This document shows, one piece after another, positions 16,763 through 19,401 of a DNA stretch of 19,401 nucleotides. The notes below the pieces were generated by a model. That model worked only from the letters and a program-made list of their open reading frames with translations. It was not told the origin of the DNA and did not search any database. The stretch comes from Porticoccus sp047635255 (GTDB taxonomy: Bacteria; Pseudomonadota; Gammaproteobacteria; Pseudomonadales; Porticoccaceae). The translations under genes were made by a program, and so were the position numbers. The stretch is taken from NCBI GenBank assembly GCA_047635255.1, contig JBLIIR010000020.1:1-19401 (forward strand). Direction: 5' to 3'. Every line of letters begins with the position of its first letter. Within the stretch, counting starts at the first letter, position 1.

Positions 16763-16780
16763 TTGCATTGCGTTGCATTG
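16763..16780. repeat. tandem 8-bp repeat upstream of the efflux adaptor
   Basis: TTGCATTG occurs at 16763-16770 and again at 16773-16780, with CG between, a 10-bp period of about one helical turn. This fits side-by-side sites for a regulator, but no such regulator is encoded nearby. The repeat lies between the ssrA terminator and the leader hairpin. Confidence 0.45.
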
Positions 16781-16792
16781 ATTTGTGGAGCT

Positions 16793-16813
16793 AAAAAACC
16801 CCTTTCGGGGTTT
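16793..16813 (-). terminator. rho-independent terminator of ssrA
   Basis: On the minus strand AAACCCC (16813-16807) and GGGGTTT (16802-16796) form a seven-bp stem around a GAAA tetraloop, followed by T residues to 16793. It begins six bases after the tmRNA CCA end, as expected for this gene, and separates it from the efflux operon on the same strand. Confidence 0.9.
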
Positions 16814-16818
16814 ATTGT

Positions 16819-17194
16819 TGGTGGAGGCGGCGGGAATTGAACCCGCGTCCGTCAGTCCTCTGCCGAAGGCTCTACATGCTTAGTTCAGTCATTGTTTTAA
16901 TAACTCACAGCCCGACTGGCAGGGCGCGTAAATTACGATTCCGGTGAGTTTTTAGTGAGTCCGCCCCGGACGAGTTTCATCACGATCTTGTGAGTATGAC
17001 ACCTGATAGCCCCGAAAGACTCTGGACGCACAAGCACGGCTCCAGTCAGATGGCTCCCTACCGTTTCTTAGGCGGCGAGTGCGTAGTTGTCGTCGTTGGC
17101 AACTAATAATTTGCGACTTTGGATTAACGAGATTGGTCACCATCTCGGCATGCACCTTGGGTTTTGTAACCGGCGTCGAATCCAGAACGCCCCC
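16819..17194 (-). ncRNA. ssrA: transfer-messenger RNA (tmRNA)
   Basis: tmRNA enters stalled ribosomes with SmpB, replaces the broken message and adds a degradation tag. The 376-nt RNA starts GGGGGCGTTCTGGATTCGAC and ends with T-arm GCGGG-TTCAATT-CCCGC and CGCCTCCACCA. The acceptor ends GGGGGCG and CGCCUCC pair over seven bp with one G-U, and CCA is encoded. The conserved interior GGTGCATGCCGAG and, before the 3' end, CTAAGCATGTAGAGCC are present. The tag frame follows GTT and reads ANDDNYALAA. The gene is 79 bases downstream of smpB on the same strand, pairing the two partners. The mature 5' end is normally made by RNase P. No convincing promoter consensus was found in the smpB-ssrA gap. Short open frames crossing this gene are not proteins. 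Confidence 0.97.
17068..17100 (-). other. tmRNA tag-peptide reading frame
   Basis: GCC AAC GAC GAC AAC TAC GCA CTC GCC GCC TAA encodes ANDDNYALAA, one residue different from E. coli ANDENYALAA (D for E at position 4). The C-terminal ALAA, recognised by ClpXP-type proteases in the family, is kept. Confidence 0.93.
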
Positions 17195-17273
17195 TTAGGA
17201 AGCTATATTAACACAAGTATCAGTAAATCTGATGTAAGTTATTGGGCAAGAAAGTTAAACAAAACGAGCTAGA

Positions 17274-17756
17274 CTAGACATTGTGGTGTCGCATGATTCG
17301 TTGTTTTTGGCGCTGCCAATCATGATTCTTTTCGGAGGCGCGCTTGTCATGAGCTTGTTTGCCTTTTGCTAAAGCAATCTCACATTTTACAATGTGCCCT
17401 TTCCAGTATATAGATAACGCAACACATGTGTGCCCTTTTTGGTTAACGGCGTTAAATAAGCGAGACAGTTCTTTTTTGTTTAATAAGAGTTTTTTGTTTC
17501 TACCAGGATTGGTGACATAGTGGGTTGAAGCCGTATTTAGTGGTGCTATATGGGTACCCATGAGATAGGCCTCACCATTTTGCAGCAACACAAAACTATC
17601 GGCCAGCTGCCCTTTTCCAGCCCGCAAGCTCTTTACCTCCCATCCCTGCAGGACTAATCCGGCTTCAAATTTTTCTTCTAAGTGATAGTCGTGGCGAGCT
17701 CTTTTATTTTGAGCAATGATCGGATTTTTCTGTATTTTTTTTGGCTGTTTTCCCAT
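17274..17756 (-). CDS. smpB: SsrA-binding protein SmpB
   Basis: SmpB binds the tRNA-like part of tmRNA and mimics the missing anticodon arm in the stalled ribosome, enabling trans-translation. The 160-residue product has the family core NKRARHDYHLEEKFEAGL, GWEVKSLRAGK, DSFVLLQNGEAYLMG, and the basic C-terminal tail GKQAHDKRASEKNHDWQRQKQRIM. Two ATGs are possible, 17762 and 17756. I prefer 17756 (MGKQPKK) because TATAAT at 17769-17764 would place the transcript start near 17757, upstream ATG then being outside the message. This would make the mRNA nearly leaderless; neither ATG has a Shine-Dalgarno. The ssrA gene follows after 79 bases, so the two partners sit together. The divergent neighbours are a transporter and ratA. 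Confidence 0.96.
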   Translation of the reverse strand: MGKQPKKIQKNPIIAQNKRARHDYHLEEKFEAGLVLQGWEVKSLRAGKGQLADSFVLLQNGEAYLMGTHIAPLNTASTHYVTNPGRNKKLLLNKKELSRLFNAVNQKGHTCVALSIYWKGHIVKCEIALAKGKQAHDKRASEKNHDWQRQKQRIMRHHNV

Positions 17757-17763
17757 AAGCATG

Positions 17764-17790
17764 ATTATAGAGATTGATGGAGCAAGCTCC
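17764..17790 (-). promoter_or_regulatory. candidate smpB promoter with an inverted repeat
   Basis: A perfect TATAAT lies at 17769-17764 on the minus strand, but no -35 match is found 16-18 bases upstream. Instead a perfect inverted repeat GGAGC-AA-GCTCC occupies 17779-17790, between the usual -35 and -10 positions. It could be an operator or chance; the -10 alone is only moderate evidence. Confidence 0.4.
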
Positions 17791-17841
17791 TATGATTTTC
17801 TTGTATGTTAGGATGAAGAATAAATAGTATAGCCCGATTGC

Positions 17842-17870
17842 TTTTTAAGCACGCAATTTGTCGGTACAAT
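17842..17870 (+). promoter_or_regulatory. possible promoter of the NSS transporter gene
   Basis: TACAAT at 17865-17870 resembles a -10 box, with a weak TTTTTA -35 at 17842-17847 (17-base spacer). The transcript would start about 20 bases before the ATG at 17898. The ribosome site is AGGA, just before TTAATG. Confidence 0.35.
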
Positions 17871-17897
17871 TAAATTTTTAAAAATTAGGCAGGATTA

Positions 17898-19310
17898 ATG
17901 TTGAAAAATTCTCACTCCGAAACTCCCTCTCAGAACAATAAAAATAACACCCAAGGAAGCCTGCATAGCACATGGGCTAGCCGTTGGACTTTTATTCTGG
18001 CAGCTTCTGGCTCTGCGGTAGGCTTAGGAAACATTTGGAAATTTCCTTATATTGCAGGCGAGAATGGTGGAGGTGCATTTGTCCTTGTTTATATTGCATG
18101 CATTGCAATTGTAGCCCTCCCAATTATGGTTGCTGAGGTGACATTGGGGCGCATGGGTAGACAAAGTCCCATCAATACCATTCGAAATTTAATTAAAGAG
18201 TCTGGTGCGAGCAAAAGTTTTGGCGTTATCGGCTGGATGGGTGTTTCTGCCGGACTGATGATATTGTCTTACTATTCAGTCATTGCTGCTTGGGCCCTTA
18301 ATTATATCGAATATATGATTTCCGGAGTCTTTCAGGATGTAACTGCTGAACAAGCCGGCACTATTTTTGATGACCTGATGAAAGATAAGAATGAATTGAT
18401 TTTCTGGCAATCATTATTTATGTTGATGACTGTCATTGTTGTTATGTGTGGAATACATAAAGGCTTGGGCCTGGCCTCTCGAATCCTGATGCCTCTTTTG
18501 TTTTTACTATTAGTAGGCTTATTAATATTTGGCTATCAGCAAGGCGATCTCATTGGTGCCTTTAATTTCTTGTTTGGGTTTAATTTTGCATCCCTTACAT
18601 GGCAGTCAGTGTTGGCAGCCTTGGGACATGCTTTTTTTACATTAAGCATCGGAATGGGGGCAATGATGGTCTACGGAGCATACATGCCAAGTAATACTGG
18701 AGTTTTCTCAAATGTTCTCATGGTGGGTGTTTTGGATACTCTGGTTGCGTTGATCGCAGGATTGGTTATATTTTCTATTGTTTTTGCAAATCCTAGTATT
18801 GAGTCTAGCGCAGGACCTGGACTGATGTTTGTTAGCCTGCCTGTAGCTTTTGGTAATATGTTGGGTGGTTTATTTTTTGGAACCGTTTTTTTCGTGCTAG
18901 TCAGTCTAGCAGCATGGAGCTCATCAATTTCACTGATTGAGCCAGCTGTAGCTCACTTGATTGAATCGAAGGGTTTTAGTCGAATCACAGCAAGCTTATT
19001 ATTGGGCGTGGTTACTTGGGTTGTTGGGCTAGGTAGCGTATTTTCCTTTAATATCTGGGCCGAAGTAAAAATTGCTGGGTTTAATTTTTTCGAACTAATA
19101 GATTTTATTACTGCTAACATCATGTTGCCGTTAACGGGGATATTGGTGGCAATTTTTATTGGTTGGTTTGTAAAGGAAGAAATGGTCCAAGAGGAGCTAT
19201 CTGGTGACCATCAAGGATTATCCTGTATCTGGCGGTGGACTGTACGATATGTCTCGCCTTTGGCTGTGGCGGTTGTGCTTATTATGGGTATTTACCCGAG
19301 AATGACGTAA
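17898..19310 (+). CDS. sodium-dependent transporter of the neurotransmitter:sodium symporter family
   Basis: A sodium-coupled importer, most likely of amino acids, in the inner membrane. The 470-residue protein carries the family signature in helix 1, GSAVGLGNIWKFPYIAGENGG (split: GSAVGLGNIW at 38-47, KFPYIAGENGGGAF at 48-61), which includes the unwound sodium and substrate site of LeuT-fold carriers. Helix 6 is ALGHAFFTLSIGMGAMMVYG (241-260), and SLAAWSSSISLIEP (336-349) lies in helix 8. I count about eleven membrane helices, ending near 450-466, as in short bacterial members such as MhsT, against twelve in LeuT. The first 25 residues are polar. The substrate is unknown. The stop TAA shares its last A with the ATG of ratA (TAATG), so the two are probably translated together. 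Confidence 0.93.
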   Translation: MLKNSHSETPSQNNKNNTQGSLHSTWASRWTFILAASGSAVGLGNIWKFPYIAGENGGGAFVLVYIACIAIVALPIMVAEVTLGRMGRQSPINTIRNLIKESGASKSFGVIGWMGVSAGLMILSYYSVIAAWALNYIEYMISGVFQDVTAEQAGTIFDDLMKDKNELIFWQSLFMLMTVIVVMCGIHKGLGLASRILMPLLFLLLVGLLIFGYQQGDLIGAFNFLFGFNFASLTWQSVLAALGHAFFTLSIGMGAMMVYGAYMPSNTGVFSNVLMVGVLDTLVALIAGLVIFSIVFANPSIESSAGPGLMFVSLPVAFGNMLGGLFFGTVFFVLVSLAAWSSSISLIEPAVAHLIESKGFSRITASLLLGVVTWVVGLGSVFSFNIWAEVKIAGFNFFELIDFITANIMLPLTGILVAIFIGWFVKEEMVQEELSGDHQGLSCIWRWTVRYVSPLAVAVVLIMGIYPRMT

Positions 19311-19401
19311 TGTTGACAGCGATCAATCGGACGGCTTTAGTGGCCTACTCGGCGCAACAGATGTTTGATTTAGTTAACGATGTGGCTTGTTATCCCGAGT
19401 A
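19310..19401 (+). CDS. ratA: RatA/COQ10-like START-domain protein, N-terminal part (truncated by window end)
   Basis: Thirty complete codons are visible, beginning MLTAINRTALVAYSAQQMFD and continuing LVNDVACYPE. This matches the N-terminus of RatA (ISRTALVPYSAEQMYQLVNDVQSYP in E. coli, quoted in part), a START-like family related to ubiquinone-binding COQ10. The E. coli protein was reported as an inhibitor of ribosome subunit association; a role in coenzyme Q function is the alternative. The ATG overlaps the transporter stop codon by one base, and I see no separate promoter. In E. coli ratA is the divergent neighbour of smpB; here the transporter gene lies between them. The rest of the protein is outside the window. 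Confidence 0.9.
   Translation, partial: MLTAINRTALVAYSAQQMFDLVNDVACYPE

Noticed and set aside
16698..16778. Upstream ATG extending the efflux adaptor by 27 residues
   Set aside because: No ribosome site, the extension spans the leader hairpin, and it would bury the signal peptide.
16952..17155. 67-codon minus-strand open frame
   Set aside because: It lies wholly inside ssrA and in part follows conserved tmRNA structure; no ribosome site and no family resemblance.
17087..17272. 61-codon plus-strand open frame
   Set aside because: Antisense to ssrA and its upstream gap; composition is explained by the RNA gene.
1..19401. CRISPR array, transposon, phage or defence island
   Set aside because: No regularly spaced repeats, transposase or integrase frames or terminal inverted repeats were seen; almost all of the sequence is explained by core genes.

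Overview
The window looks like chromosomal DNA of a gammaproteobacterium with moderately low GC, possibly a marine heterotroph. The lineage evidence is the gene content and order: xseB-ispA-dxs in one run, SbcB and DinG of enterobacterial type, a 455-residue DegQ-like protease, and ssrA next to smpB near ratA. Gene density is high, gaps are short, and I see no phage genes, insertion sequences, CRISPR arrays or tRNAs. No stretch above 300 bases lacks a gene.

Layout. Bases 1-120 (+) hold the last 40 codons of an unidentified gene. Bases 192-3903 (+) hold sbcB (exonuclease I), pyrB (aspartate carbamoyltransferase) and a PlsC-like acyltransferase with gaps of 43 and 57 bases, so they may be one transcript. 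Then come a good sigma70-type promoter and dinG (4028-6196, +), followed by a hairpin that can act as its terminator. Bases 6220-10412 (-) read, in transcription order: a zinc-less medium-chain oxidoreductase, xseB, ispA, dxs. IspA and Dxs both serve isoprenoid synthesis by the MEP route. A divergent intergenic region leads to a periplasmic DegQ-type protease (10552-11919, +).

Bases 11946-16697 (-) read in transcription order: an RND efflux adaptor, an RND inner-membrane pump, and a methyltransferase-like protein of an uncharacterised family. Upstream on the same strand are smpB (17274-17756) and the tmRNA gene ssrA (16819-17194), the two partners of trans-translation, closed by a strong terminator. 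Divergent from smpB are a sodium-coupled NSS-family transporter (17898-19310, +) and the start of ratA (from 19310, truncated by the window end), which overlaps the transporter stop codon.

I do not find a clear new multi-gene system; most of the window is core housekeeping. The best lead is the RND adaptor. The two halves of its lipoyl domain are joined almost directly, so the alpha-helical hairpin that normally docks onto a TolC-type channel is missing, in an unbroken reading frame. Its leader carries a tandem 8-bp repeat and a terminator-like hairpin. Second-tier observations are a variant acyltransferase motif, the glycine-poor methyltransferase downstream of the pump, the smpB promoter geometry, and several start-site corrections (xseB, degQ, the adaptor, possibly pyrB).
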